64,000 nucleotides of DNA from Flavobacterium suaedae. Lineage in GTDB: Bacteria > Bacteroidota > Bacteroidia > Flavobacteriales > Flavobacteriaceae. Of the stretch, positions 32,433 through 41,137 are shown piece by piece; the stretch's first letter is position 1, and each line of letters starts with the position of its first letter. The notes beneath the pieces were generated by a model that saw only the letters and a list, made by a program, of their open reading frames with translations, was not told the origin of the DNA and did no database searches. The translations under genes were made by a program, and so were the position numbers. Where the stretch lies: NCBI RefSeq assembly GCF_014642915.1, contig NZ_BMJE01000007.1, positions 1 through 64,000 of the forward strand, given 5' to 3'.

Positions 32433-34076
32433 ATGAAACGAATGAATATTAAAAAACTAGTTACTTTTTTACTGCTTATACTTTCCGCTGCTGTTTTTGC
32501 ACAACAACCGCAGTTGGAAACCAGTATGGATTCTACCAGTATAAAAATAGGCTCACAGGCAAACCTCATCCTTAAAACTACTGATGTTGATACTGCCGCT
32601 ACAGTAAATTTCCCCGAAGGGAAAAACTTCGGGCAACTGGAAGTACTGGAGTCTTACCCTGTAGATACTGTAGTAAAAGGAGCTAAATATGACCTGATAA
32701 AAAAATACGGACTTACACAATTTGATTCCGGTAGGTATGTACTGCCAAGGCTATCGGTTTTTATTAATGATAAACAATTCCGCACCGATTCTTTAGCGTT
32801 AGTGGTTAACCCTGTGCAGGTTGATACCCTTAAGCAAAAAATGTACGACATTAAAGATGTTTCCACAGCCGAAAGTAAAAGCCTGTTATGGCTTTGGATA
32901 TTGATAGGTGTTGTAGTAGCTGCAGGTATTGCATTTGGTGTATGGTTCTTGATTAAAAAGAACAGAGAAGCCAAAAACAAACCTAAAGAGGAAGAAGTAC
33001 ATTATGAAAGCCCTATAGAAAAGGCGACTACGCATTTAAAATCTTTAGAAGGTAAAGCATTACTGCAAAGAGGAGAAGTTAAAGATTACTATAGCGAACT
33101 TACTGATATTGCCCGAACCTATATTGAAGAAGCGATACACATACCGGCAATGGAAAGCACAACGGCAGAGCTCATAGAAGCAATGAAGCAAGCTGTACGT
33201 CGTAAAAATATGGGGTTAAATCAGGAGACATTTGAAGAGCTTGAACGCGTATTGCGTAATGCCGATTTGGTGAAGTTTGCCAAAATGCGACCTTTAGAAT
33301 ATGAAATTGCCGAAGACCGTAACCGTATAGAAAAAACTATAGTGGTTATAGACCAAAGCATACCCGAAGAAAAAGAGGAGGACAACGAGCATACCCTTGC
33401 ATGGCTGGAAGCGCAACGCAAGAAAGAAAAACAAAAACGTAAAAACCGTAATATAATAATAGCAGTTGCTACGGTAGTGGTGGTACTGGGTGTAACTTTC
33501 TATTTTGTGGGTAGGAACGTAATGCGCAATTATATAACAGGAATACCTACTCAGGAATTATTAGAGGGCGACTGGGTAAAAAGCTCTTACGGTAATCCGC
33601 CTGTAACTATAGAAACACCAAAAGTGTTGAAAAGGAGAGATGCATCTGAAATGATACCTGATGATGTTGCCGCCATGATAAAAGAGATGCAAATTTTTAT
33701 ATACGGGGCTATGTATGATAATTTGTATGTAATGGTATCTACAGCCAATTACAATCAAAAAGTTGATATTGACCTTGATTTAGCTCTTGATGGCGGAATT
33801 AAAACAATGGAATCACGAGGAGCTACCAATATAATTGTTAAAAAGGAGGTGTTTGCTACCGAAAGCGGTTTGCAAGGTGTTAGAGGTTATGGTAATTTAT
33901 CTATGCCTAATCCGGTTACCAAAAGCCCTGTAAGGATGTATTATGAAGCATATATGTTTAAGCATGCAAACGGTTTGCAGCAAATATTTATTATGTACCG
34001 TGAAGGCGATGAATATGCTCCTAAAATACTGGATAGGATTAAAGAATCGATTGAAATTACAAAGCTGAATAATTAA
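32433..34076 (+). CDS. BatD-like membrane protein with DUF4381-type segment and extra C-terminal domain
   Basis: A 547-residue protein. A signal peptide (ending VFAQ, about residue 24) precedes a periplasmic beta-rich domain (25-145). Then come a membrane helix (about 150-174), a cytoplasmic helical domain (175-350; YYSELTDIARTYIEEAIHIP resembles the DUF4381-like region of Bat operons), a second helix (about 352-373) and a further external domain of about 170 residues (GDWVKSSYGNPPVTIE onward). This slot in Bacteroidetes Bat operons usually holds a BatD-related protein of about 300 residues, so the second helix and last domain look like an added module. The function is inferred from the operon only. 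It ends 3 bases before batA. Confidence 0.78.
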   Translation: MKRMNIKKLVTFLLLILSAAVFAQQPQLETSMDSTSIKIGSQANLILKTTDVDTAATVNFPEGKNFGQLEVLESYPVDTVVKGAKYDLIKKYGLTQFDSGRYVLPRLSVFINDKQFRTDSLALVVNPVQVDTLKQKMYDIKDVSTAESKSLLWLWILIGVVVAAGIAFGVWFLIKKNREAKNKPKEEEVHYESPIEKATTHLKSLEGKALLQRGEVKDYYSELTDIARTYIEEAIHIPAMESTTAELIEAMKQAVRRKNMGLNQETFEELERVLRNADLVKFAKMRPLEYEIAEDRNRIEKTIVVIDQSIPEEKEEDNEHTLAWLEAQRKKEKQKRKNRNIIIAVATVVVVLGVTFYFVGRNVMRNYITGIPTQELLEGDWVKSSYGNPPVTIETPKVLKRRDASEMIPDDVAAMIKEMQIFIYGAMYDNLYVMVSTANYNQKVDIDLDLALDGGIKTMESRGATNIIVKKEVFATESGLQGVRGYGNLSMPNPVTKSPVRMYYEAYMFKHANGLQQIFIMYREGDEYAPKILDRIKESIEITKLNN

Positions 34077-34079
34077 GAA

Positions 34080-35084
34080 ATGGGAGACGTTACCTTTTTA
34101 CATCCAAAGTTTTTCTGGTTGTTTCTGTTACTGCCTGTTGCCATAGGTTGGTATATATGGAAACGCAGGCAGCAAACAGCAACGCTCACCATAAGTACGC
34201 TTAATGGGTTTAAAACCTCATCATCAGTACTGGCAAAGCTAAAGCCGTTACTTTTTGTATTGCGCTTGCTGGCATTAAGTGCGCTAATAGTAGCTTTGGC
34301 ACGACCACGAACGGTAGATGTAAGCAGTAAAACCAAAACTACCCGAGGTATTGATATTGTTATGGCAGTAGACGTTTCGGGGAGTATGTTGGCAAAGGAC
34401 TTAAAACCAAACCGACTGGAAGCGCTTAAAGAAGTAGCCACCCGATTTGTAGACAATCGCCCGAACGACAGGATAGGTGTTGTGGTGTATGCTGCGGAAA
34501 GTTATACCAAAACTCCTGTTACCAGCGATAAAGAACTAACAAAACGCTCTATAGAGTCAATTGAATATGACCCAAGCGTGTTGCAGGACGGTACCGGTAT
34601 AGGTGTAGGTTTGGCAACAGCCATTAACCGCCTTAAAGAAAGCAAAGCAAAAAGTAAGGTTATTATTCTCCTTACTGATGGTGTAAATAACGCAGGGTTT
34701 ATAGACCCTCGCATGGCTGCCGATATTGCTAAGGAATATGGAATAAAAGTATATACCATAGGCTTAGGTACTAATGGTAACGCACAGTTCCCCTATGCTA
34801 AAACAGGAAACGGGCGTATTTTATACCGCATGATGCCTGTAGAGATAGAGGAGGACTTAATGAAAGAAATAGCAAAAAAAACAGATGGTAAGTACTTTAG
34901 AGCTACAAGTAACAGTAAGTTAGAGTCTATTTACGATGAAATAAACCAGCTTGAAACTACCGAGATAAACGAATTGAAGTTTTATAACTACGACGAAAAA
35001 TACCGTCCGTGGGTATTGGCAGCATTAGGTTTGTTATTGTTGGAGGTACTATTACGTAAAACCATTTACAGAAGTTTCATTTAA
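34080..35084 (+). CDS. batA: VWA-domain membrane protein BatA
   Basis: A 334-residue inner-membrane protein. The N-terminal pattern of an aerotolerance VWA protein (FLHPKFFWLFLLLPVAIGWY) is followed by a second helix (about 60-78). A von Willebrand A domain covers about 90-300 with an intact metal-ion site (VDVSGSMLAKD, a later Thr, and LLTDGVNNAG), and a C-terminal helix ends the protein (LAALGLLLLEVLL). It is 3 bases after the previous gene and 2 bases before batB, so translation is probably coupled. Confidence 0.94.
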   Translation: MGDVTFLHPKFFWLFLLLPVAIGWYIWKRRQQTATLTISTLNGFKTSSSVLAKLKPLLFVLRLLALSALIVALARPRTVDVSSKTKTTRGIDIVMAVDVSGSMLAKDLKPNRLEALKEVATRFVDNRPNDRIGVVVYAAESYTKTPVTSDKELTKRSIESIEYDPSVLQDGTGIGVGLATAINRLKESKAKSKVIILLTDGVNNAGFIDPRMAADIAKEYGIKVYTIGLGTNGNAQFPYAKTGNGRILYRMMPVEIEEDLMKEIAKKTDGKYFRATSNSKLESIYDEINQLETTEINELKFYNYDEKYRPWVLAALGLLLLEVLLRKTIYRSFI

Positions 35085-35086
35085 TT

Positions 35087-36127
35087 ATGTACGAGTTAGA
35101 CGAATCAAAATATTTATACCTGTTGGGCATATTGCCCGTACTGGTGCTTATATACCTCATTAACCTGTGGTGGCAACGTAAAAAGCAGCGCGAATTTGGT
35201 AATGCCGATTTGGTTAAAAAATTGGCACCTACACGTTCGGTATTTAAGCCTGTATTAAAACTGGTAGTGCTTTTACTGGCACTATCGTGTATAGTAATAG
35301 CACTGGTAAATCCTAAAATAGGCACTAAAACCGAAACAGTAAAGCGTGAGGGGATTGATATTGTTTTCGCTATAGACGTATCTAAAAGTATGTTGGCGGA
35401 AGATGTTGCTCCAAACCGATTGGAGAAAGCAAAACAAATAGTATCGCAAACTATAAACCAACTGGGTAACGACAGGATTGGTATAGTAGGGTATGCCGGC
35501 AGTGCTTACCCCGTGCTGCCTATAACATCGGATTATAGCGTGGCAAAAATGTTTCTGCAAAACATGAATACCGATATGGTATCTTCGCAGGGTACAGCTA
35601 TAAGCGATGCATTAGAACTTGCCGCTACTTTTTTTGATGACCCGCAAACCAGTAAGCTGGTAATATTAATATCAGATGGAGAAGATCATGGTGAGGGGAG
35701 TGCCGAGGCAGCTAAAGCAGCCGAAGAAAAAGGAATAAAAATAATTACCGTTGGGGTAGGTACTAAAAAAGGAGGACCTATACCAATAAAACAAAATGGT
35801 ATTACACAAAGCTTTAAGCGCGATAACCAAGGCGAAGTAGTAGTTACCAAAATGTACCCTGAACAGTTAAAAGAAATTGCTGAGATTACAAAAGGGGGCT
35901 ATGTGTACGGTAACACCAGCCGAGAGGTCACAGAGTATGTAAAGAATGCTTTGGAAAACATAGAAAAAACAGAATTTGAATCGAAAGAAGTATCGCTGTA
36001 CGAGTCGCAATTTCAGTGGTTTTTAGGCGGAGCATTTTTATTACTGTTTATAGAACTGTTTATGCTGGAACGCCGTACAGAGTGGATACGAAAATTAAAC
36101 CTGTTTAACGAAAAAGAAGAACAATAA
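35087..36127 (+). CDS. batB: VWA-domain membrane protein BatB
   Basis: A 346-residue paralogue of BatA. It has membrane helices near residues 12-28 and 60-78, then a VWA domain with the metal site IDVSKSMLAED and ISDGEDHGEGS, and a C-terminal helix (FLGGAFLLLFIELFML). Its stop TAA overlaps the batC start by one base (TAATG), a sign of translational coupling. With BatA it probably forms the periplasm-facing core of the Bat complex. Confidence 0.94.
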   Translation: MYELDESKYLYLLGILPVLVLIYLINLWWQRKKQREFGNADLVKKLAPTRSVFKPVLKLVVLLLALSCIVIALVNPKIGTKTETVKREGIDIVFAIDVSKSMLAEDVAPNRLEKAKQIVSQTINQLGNDRIGIVGYAGSAYPVLPITSDYSVAKMFLQNMNTDMVSSQGTAISDALELAATFFDDPQTSKLVILISDGEDHGEGSAEAAKAAEEKGIKIITVGVGTKKGGPIPIKQNGITQSFKRDNQGEVVVTKMYPEQLKEIAEITKGGYVYGNTSREVTEYVKNALENIEKTEFESKEVSLYESQFQWFLGGAFLLLFIELFMLERRTEWIRKLNLFNEKEEQ

Positions 36128-36954
36128 TGAAAGTGAGCGTACTATATACTTGCCTGTTGTTATTGGCTACGGCAACAGCTTTTTCGCAGGAAAAAGATAC
36201 AGAAACAGAAAAAAAAGACAAATATTTGCCAAGGGGTAACGAAGCCTTTGCAGAGGAACAATATGCCGAAGCCGAAGCCGACTACAGGATATCGCAGTCT
36301 AACAATCCTGCTAAGGCAAAGGCTGCTTATAATTTGGGTAATGCTATTTACAGGCAGGGGCAATCGGCAGAGTCTATATTTCCGTATCTGAAAGCTATTG
36401 AAAACGCACAGGATAAAAGCGACAAGCACAAGGCATACCATAATTTGGGTAATGCATTAATGAAGATGAAAGACTATCAAAACGCTGTAGAGGCTTATCG
36501 TAATGCATTGCGAAATAATCCGTATGATGAAGAAACCCGTTATAACTTTGCATTGGCAAAAGATATGCTGAAAAACAATCCGCCACCGCCTCAGCCTGAA
36601 AATCAGGATGACAAGAATAAGGAGAATAAAGACGACAAGAGCCAAAGCCCTAAAGACCAAGGCGACAATAAAAACCAAGGTGACCAGCAAGACAAAAATG
36701 ATAAGGGTGACGATAAGGAAGATAAGAAAGACGGTCAGGGAGATAAAGATAACAACCAAAATAAAGGCGATAATAAAGACAAGCAGCAAAAAGGCGGAGA
36801 GGGTAATGAAGACGAACAGGAAGCCCCAAGCCCCGGCAAGCAGCGTATGGAAAACTTGCTTGATGCCATGAATAACGAAGAGAAAAAAGTTCAGGATAAA
36901 ATAAATGCCAAAAAGGTAAAAGTACAACCTAAAAGGCAGGAGAAAGACTGGTAG
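36127..36954 (+). CDS. batC: TPR protein BatC with acidic/basic low-complexity tail
   Basis: A 275-residue exported protein. The signal peptide ends at AFSQ (about residue 21). TPR repeats cover 35-150 (AAYNLGNAIYRQGQSAES, KAYHNLGNALMKMKDYQNA). A stretch of roughly 90 residues then consists almost only of Lys, Asp, Asn, Gln, Gly and Glu (e.g. DQGDNKNQGDQQDKND), and a short conserved end follows (QRMENLLDAMNNEEKKVQDK). The charged spacer is usual for BatC and probably keeps the TPR domain away from the membrane complex. It is 92 bases before batD. Confidence 0.92.
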   Translation: MKVSVLYTCLLLLATATAFSQEKDTETEKKDKYLPRGNEAFAEEQYAEAEADYRISQSNNPAKAKAAYNLGNAIYRQGQSAESIFPYLKAIENAQDKSDKHKAYHNLGNALMKMKDYQNAVEAYRNALRNNPYDEETRYNFALAKDMLKNNPPPPQPENQDDKNKENKDDKSQSPKDQGDNKNQGDQQDKNDKGDDKEDKKDGQGDKDNNQNKGDNKDKQQKGGEGNEDEQEAPSPGKQRMENLLDAMNNEEKKVQDKINAKKVKVQPKRQEKDW

Positions 36955-37046
36955 CAAACCGGTAGTTATAATGCGTAACAGTTATACCGTTTGCTATACT
37001 AATTATTTTAAAGCGCAGGTAAAAGCGATTAAGTAATTACAAAAAA

Positions 37047-38801
37047 ATGAAGAAATACCTTTTATTATTAGTATTACTTTCCATTCAGGGTTTGTTTGCT
37101 CAGGTAGAGTTTACAGCAAAACCCAGTAAAACCACTTTGGGTATAAACGAACGCCTTAGGGTAGAGTTTATAATGACCGAAGACGGCGATAACTTCAACC
37201 CGCCTTCCTTTGAAGGTTTTGAGGCAGCAGGACCCAGCCAGATGATAAGCAACTCGTGGGTAAATGGAAAACGTACCTTTAGTAAAACGTATACCTATGT
37301 GCTAACACCTACCAAGCGCGGTACATTTACCATTGGGCAGGCAACTATAGAAATAGGAGGAGAAACCTATAAAACCCTGCCGTTTAAGGTAACGGTTACC
37401 GCAGCAGTTAAAGGTGCCGATGGTTCAACCGACGGCAGTGGACAAAGCGCAGGCGAAGGCATACATGTAGTTGCCGAAATAAGCAATGCTAACCCATATG
37501 TAAATGAGCCTATAAGTGTAGTGTATAAATTGTATGTTAGCCATAACTCCAGTGTGGGGAGTACACGACAGCTTGATGTTCCGCAATTTAATGATTTCTG
37601 GAGTCAGAATATAGATTCAGGTAATAAGGGCGTACAAAACGGAACGTATAATGGCGAAAGTTATCGTTATGTTGTTATACAGGAAGTATTACTCTATCCA
37701 CAAAAAGCAGGAAGGCTGGAAATAGAGCCGCTTTCTATGGAGATGGATGTGGAAGTGCCTACTAACCGCAGGGATTTCTTTGGCAGACCGCTAATGCGTA
37801 CAAAAAGCATTGTAAAAGCATCGGGCAGAAAATATATAAACGTTAAGCCATTACCGGAAAATGGTCGTCCGGCAGATTTTAGCGGTGCGGTGGGAGATTT
37901 TGATTTTAAAGTAACGCCATCTAAAACCACACTAAACAACGGGGAGTCGTTACAGCTTACTGTTGAGGTATTGGGTAAAGGAAATTTAAAGCTGTTTACA
38001 CTGCCTAAGCCTGTAGTGCCATCAGCACTGGAAATGTACGACCCTGAGCATAAAGAAAAAGTATCTGTACCGCTTTCGGGTATGCGAGGCAGTATTTCCG
38101 ATATATATACTATCATTCCGCAAAACAAAGGGAAATACCCTATAAAACCGCTTTCGTTCTCGTATTTTGATTTATCGGAGAAGAAATATAAAACCTTTAC
38201 ATCTGATGAAATAATGATAGATGTACAGGGTGGTCCAGTAGCGCAAAGTGATGCTACCGAAATGCAGCAGGGAGCGCAAAAGCAGGCTGTACAAACTACA
38301 GAACAGTTTAGGTTTATAGACCTGGATACTACATTAAAACCAATGAATAGTGAGGACTTTTTCGGTTCAGGACGTTTTTACCTGTTCCTGTTCCTGCCAT
38401 TCTTGCTAATACCTGTAATTGTTTTACTGAAGAAAAAGAAACAAGCACGTGATAACGATGTTGCCGGAAACCGAATAAGGAAAAGCAGTAAACTGGCTAA
38501 AAAATACCTTTCGGAAGCGAAAAAGCAACTGGGTAATAAAGAGCTGTTTTATGTAGCATTGGAAAAAGCCCTGCATAACTTTTTGAAAGCAAAACTGAAT
38601 ATTGAAACTTCGGAAATGACAAAGCCGAACATTCAGGAACTACTGTTATCAAAAGGAGCAAAACAGGAAACTGTTAGTGAGTTTATACAGATAATGAACA
38701 ACTGCGAGTTTGCCCGTTATGCACCGTCATCGGGTACGGCAATGCAACAGGATTACAACCATGCCGTAAGTGTAATAACAGCATTAGAAAAACAAATTTA
38801 G
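37047..38801 (+). CDS. batD: Aerotolerance protein BatD
   Basis: A 584-residue membrane protein with a signal peptide ending at LFAQ (residue 19). Tandem Ig-like BatD domains follow, e.g. VEFTAKPSKTTLGINERLRV, SYRYVVIQEVLLYPQKAGRL and GDFDFKVTPSKTTLNNGESL. A single membrane helix lies near 449-467 (FYLFLFLPFLLIPVIVLL), and a cytoplasmic helical domain runs to the end. Length and layout match BatD from Bacteroidetes. The Bat system was first linked to oxygen tolerance in Bacteroides fragilis; in aerobic flavobacteria it more likely supports envelope stress tolerance. Confidence 0.94.
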   Translation: MKKYLLLLVLLSIQGLFAQVEFTAKPSKTTLGINERLRVEFIMTEDGDNFNPPSFEGFEAAGPSQMISNSWVNGKRTFSKTYTYVLTPTKRGTFTIGQATIEIGGETYKTLPFKVTVTAAVKGADGSTDGSGQSAGEGIHVVAEISNANPYVNEPISVVYKLYVSHNSSVGSTRQLDVPQFNDFWSQNIDSGNKGVQNGTYNGESYRYVVIQEVLLYPQKAGRLEIEPLSMEMDVEVPTNRRDFFGRPLMRTKSIVKASGRKYINVKPLPENGRPADFSGAVGDFDFKVTPSKTTLNNGESLQLTVEVLGKGNLKLFTLPKPVVPSALEMYDPEHKEKVSVPLSGMRGSISDIYTIIPQNKGKYPIKPLSFSYFDLSEKKYKTFTSDEIMIDVQGGPVAQSDATEMQQGAQKQAVQTTEQFRFIDLDTTLKPMNSEDFFGSGRFYLFLFLPFLLIPVIVLLKKKKQARDNDVAGNRIRKSSKLAKKYLSEAKKQLGNKELFYVALEKALHNFLKAKLNIETSEMTKPNIQELLLSKGAKQETVSEFIQIMNNCEFARYAPSSGTAMQQDYNHAVSVITALEKQI

Positions 38802-38823
38802 AGAAAGCATAGTACTAATAACC

Positions 38824-39573
38824 ATGAAAAAGTTACTGTATATAGTTACTGTTGTATTGCTAAGCCAAGTTACCTGGGGGCAGCAGGCTTTTAAGGAAGC
38901 TAACAAGCTGTACCAAGAAGGTAAATATGCTCAGGCTGCCAAAGGTTACGAGGATATACTTAAAGGAGGCGAGGAGTCGGCAGAGTTGTATTTCAACCTG
39001 GGTAATGCCTATTACAAAATGGATGAGGTAGCCCCTGCCATATATAATTACGAAAAATCGTTACTGCTAAAACCAAATGATAAAGACACTAAAATAAACC
39101 TTGGCTACGCCCAAAAAATGACTATAGACCATATTGAAGCTGTACCACAGGTAGGCTTTAGTAAAATACTGTACAATTTTACAGGAGCATACCATTACAA
39201 TACGTGGGCATGGGCAGCAATAGCGGGTGCTGTTTTGGTTTTATTGTTTTTTGTAGGGTACTATTTTGCAGGCACTACATTGCTGAAAAGAGTATTTTTC
39301 GGCGGAATGGTAGTGGCATTGCTGGGTATTGTAGTATGCGTGCTTTCGGCAATGTTTGTAAAGTCAGAAGGGGAGAAACTACGCCCTGCCATTGTGTTTA
39401 GCGAAGTAGTTTCCGTAAAAAGTGAACCGAACGACAATGCTCCTGATGCTTTTATTTTGCATGAGGGTACAAAGGTATTTGTACAGGAAACACTGGGCAA
39501 TTACAAAAAAATAGAACTGGAAGACGATAGCGAAGGCTGGATTGAGAGAGATGCTATTAAGGAGCTTAAGTAG
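38824..39573 (+). CDS. batE: TPR and SH3-domain protein BatE
   Basis: A 249-residue protein, the last of the Bat operon. It has a signal peptide or first helix ending at TWGQ, TPR repeats (about 20-95; ELYFNLGNAYYKMDEVAPA), two membrane helices (about 128-150 and 158-180) and a C-terminal bacterial SH3 domain (EVVSVKSEPNDNAPDAFIL, YKKIELEDDSEGWIERD). This matches BatE. No clear terminator follows: a repeat tract begins at the stop codon, and the next gene is convergent 395 bases away. Confidence 0.92.
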   Translation: MKKLLYIVTVVLLSQVTWGQQAFKEANKLYQEGKYAQAAKGYEDILKGGEESAELYFNLGNAYYKMDEVAPAIYNYEKSLLLKPNDKDTKINLGYAQKMTIDHIEAVPQVGFSKILYNFTGAYHYNTWAWAAIAGAVLVLLFFVGYYFAGTTLLKRVFFGGMVVALLGIVVCVLSAMFVKSEGEKLRPAIVFSEVVSVKSEPNDNAPDAFILHEGTKVFVQETLGNYKKIELEDDSEGWIERDAIKELK

Positions 39574-39620
39574 TCTTAAAGTCTATAAAGTCGAAAGTCA
39601 TAAAGTTTTAAAGTTGGATG
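39573..39620. repeat. AAAGTC-type repeat tract after batE
   Basis: CTTAAAGTCTATAAAGTCG, AAAGTCATAAAG and TTTTAAAGTTGG follow each other from the batE stop codon, in the same unit family as the tracts at 29120 and 31441. Confidence 0.7.
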
Positions 39621-39662
39621 TTGGGTGGTCTGATGTCCTAAGTTGCTAGACCTATACACTTC

Positions 39663-39792
39663 GTCATTACGAGGAGTCACGACGAAGCAAAATCTTTTTA
39701 TAGTCGCTTTTCAATTACTAATGCCTATTGGCTAACTCCTAAATTACTTGACTTTAAGATTGCCACGCTCCATTGCACTACACTCGCAATGA
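39663..39792. repeat. REP-like palindromic element, copy A
   Basis: It begins GTCATTACGAGGAGTCACGA and ends with GCGCTC-like CACTACACTCGCAATGA. The ends are imperfect inverted repeats of the widespread GTCATTGCGAG...GCAATCT type. The 130-bp element has no coding capacity. A second copy in the same direction follows at 39830. Together with 39573-39620 these fill the 395-base gap between batE and cvpA; I see nothing else there. Confidence 0.85.
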
Positions 39793-39829
39793 TATTATGT
39801 TAGTTATTTAGAGTATAAGGATAGGTTTT

Positions 39830-39957
39830 GTCATTACGAGGAGGCACGACGAAGTAATCTTTTTATAGTCGCTTTTCAATTACTAGTACCTATTGGCTAA
39901 TTCCTAAATTACTTGACTTGAAGATTGCCACGCTCCGTTGCACTGCGCTCGCAATGG
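39830..39957. repeat. REP-like palindromic element, copy B
   Basis: Almost the same sequence as copy A in direct orientation, including the core CTTTTTATAGTCGCTTTTCA and the right end CGCTCCGTTGCACTGCGCTC. The 38 bases between the copies are unrelated. Confidence 0.85.
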
Positions 39958-39968
39958 CGGACGGAAAC

Positions 39969-40595
39969 TTAAATACTCCTGTTTAACCCTTCAATAAAGT
40001 TATTGTTCTCTTCTTCGGGTAAAGTATCCTGTTCTTCCTCGTTGTTTTCAGAAGGATCTTCATCAGGACTGTACTCATCCAAGTTAATATCCGTACCTTC
40101 TTTAAGATCACTAAACCACTCTGTAAGTGTTGGGTAAATAGTACTTGAAACTTTTAACATCGGGTAAAAAAAGATAGATTCGTCCAGCGATTTTTTATCG
40201 GCAATACTGTAGTTAAAGTTTACTCTTATAAATATATGCAGCAGTATACTAATAATTACTGCCCACTTTAAAAGCCCGAAAACACCGCCCAACAGTTTAT
40301 TCAGCCAACCCATCATGGCATACTTAGCCAGTTTGGTAAAAAACTTACCTAAAAAAATAACCAGTAAAACCGCTGCTGCAAAAGTGATAATAAAAGCCGT
40401 GATTTTTATGGTAGTTTCGTTCCAGTGCAGGTTACGGCTTAGCGTACCACCCACATAGCCCGAAAATTTTATGGCAGCATATAAACCCAGCAGTAGCGAC
40501 AGCAGTGTCGCCAGTTCGGTAAAAAGCCCTTTTAACACTCCACGAATAAACCCGTAGAGTAAAAACCCGCCAATAATAATGTCCATAACAGCCAT
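39969..40595 (-). CDS. cvpA: CvpA family membrane protein
   Basis: An inner-membrane protein of about 208 residues with four hydrophobic segments typical of CvpA/colicin V production proteins. It starts MDIIIGGFLLYGFIRGVLKG, then LLSLLLGLYAAIKFSGYVGG, AFIITFAAAVLLVIFLGKFF and NKLLGGVFGLLKWAVIISIL. The tail is acidic (PDEDPSENNEEEQDTLPEEE). ATG 40595 gives MAVMDIIIGG; ATG 40586 is also possible. A TTG further upstream is unlikely, because it would add a polar HGRVN stretch before the first helix. It is divergent from the gene at 40693. The role of CvpA in flavobacteria is not well defined. Confidence 0.88.
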   Translation of the reverse strand: MAVMDIIIGGFLLYGFIRGVLKGLFTELATLLSLLLGLYAAIKFSGYVGGTLSRNLHWNETTIKITAFIITFAAAVLLVIFLGKFFTKLAKYAMMGWLNKLLGGVFGLLKWAVIISILLHIFIRVNFNYSIADKKSLDESIFFYPMLKVSSTIYPTLTEWFSDLKEGTDINLDEYSPDEDPSENNEEEQDTLPEEENNNFIEGLNRSI

Positions 40596-40667
40596 AAAGG
40601 CAAAGTTAACCCTCCCGTGCAATTATCCAAAAAAATAAAAGCGATGGGGTTTTAAATTTCAACTCAT

Positions 40668-40675
40668 TATCTTTG
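40668..40675 (+). promoter_or_regulatory. -7 element of the 40693 gene
   Basis: TATCTTTG, an exact TAnnTTTG match 17 bases before the start codon. No clear -33 element. Confidence 0.5.
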
Positions 40676-40692
40676 CGCGATAAATATTAAAC

Positions 40693-41049
40693 ATGTCCAG
40701 AGACGAACAATTAAAAGAACGGTGGGAGCAGGTGGTAACTATATTGTCGGATAAGTTTGCCGATGGCGATACGCTTGACCTTGATGCTATTATATACCTT
40801 ATAGGCGTACAGGAATTAGGAAAATTTAAACGCCGATTTAAAAAAGACGATAAAGTAAACTTAATGCATATAGCCATTTGCAGGCTGTTAGAGCCGTACG
40901 GCTATTATGAATTTGATTATTTTGATGCAGACGGCTGGCCACATTATAAAGTAAAGGAACAATTACCATCGCTTAAAGCGGGAGAGCAGTCTATATTAAT
41001 GAAAGGTGCTATAGTAGATTATTTTATAGAAAAAGGTGTTATAGAGTAA
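40693..41049 (+). CDS. Conserved hypothetical protein upstream of pheS
   Basis: A 118-residue cytoplasmic protein, soluble and charged, with many aromatic residues in the centre (EPYGYYEFDYFDADGWPHYK). It contains no signal peptide, membrane segment or known catalytic motif. I believe a similar protein is common in flavobacteria but cannot name a domain. It has its own -7 promoter element and stops 88 bases before pheS, which has another, so it is probably expressed separately. Confidence 0.7.
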   Translation: MSRDEQLKERWEQVVTILSDKFADGDTLDLDAIIYLIGVQELGKFKRRFKKDDKVNLMHIAICRLLEPYGYYEFDYFDADGWPHYKVKEQLPSLKAGEQSILMKGAIVDYFIEKGVIE

Positions 41050-41106
41050 ACAAAAAGTTACAAAATTATAGCAAATAAATAGGTGGCATACCATTTTTAA
41101 AATACC

Positions 41107-41114
41107 TAAATTTG
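41107..41114 (+). promoter_or_regulatory. -7 element of pheS
   Basis: TAAATTTG, an exact TAnnTTTG match 24 bases before the pheS ATG. No clear -33 element. Confidence 0.55.
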
Positions 41115-41137
41115 CACTTCATTACCATTAATTGACA

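Noticed and set aside
36608-36871. Plus-strand frame rich in Lys/Thr inside batC
   Set aside because: It is a second reading of the low-complexity repeat, with no independent support.
36457-36957. Long minus-strand frame opposite batC coding a very hydrophobic protein
   Set aside because: It is the reverse reading of the Lys/Asp-rich repeat of batC; no start context or homologue.
39663-39957. CRISPR array (two direct repeats after batE)
   Set aside because: Only two units of about 130 bp with internal palindromes and no short repeat-spacer pattern or cas genes.
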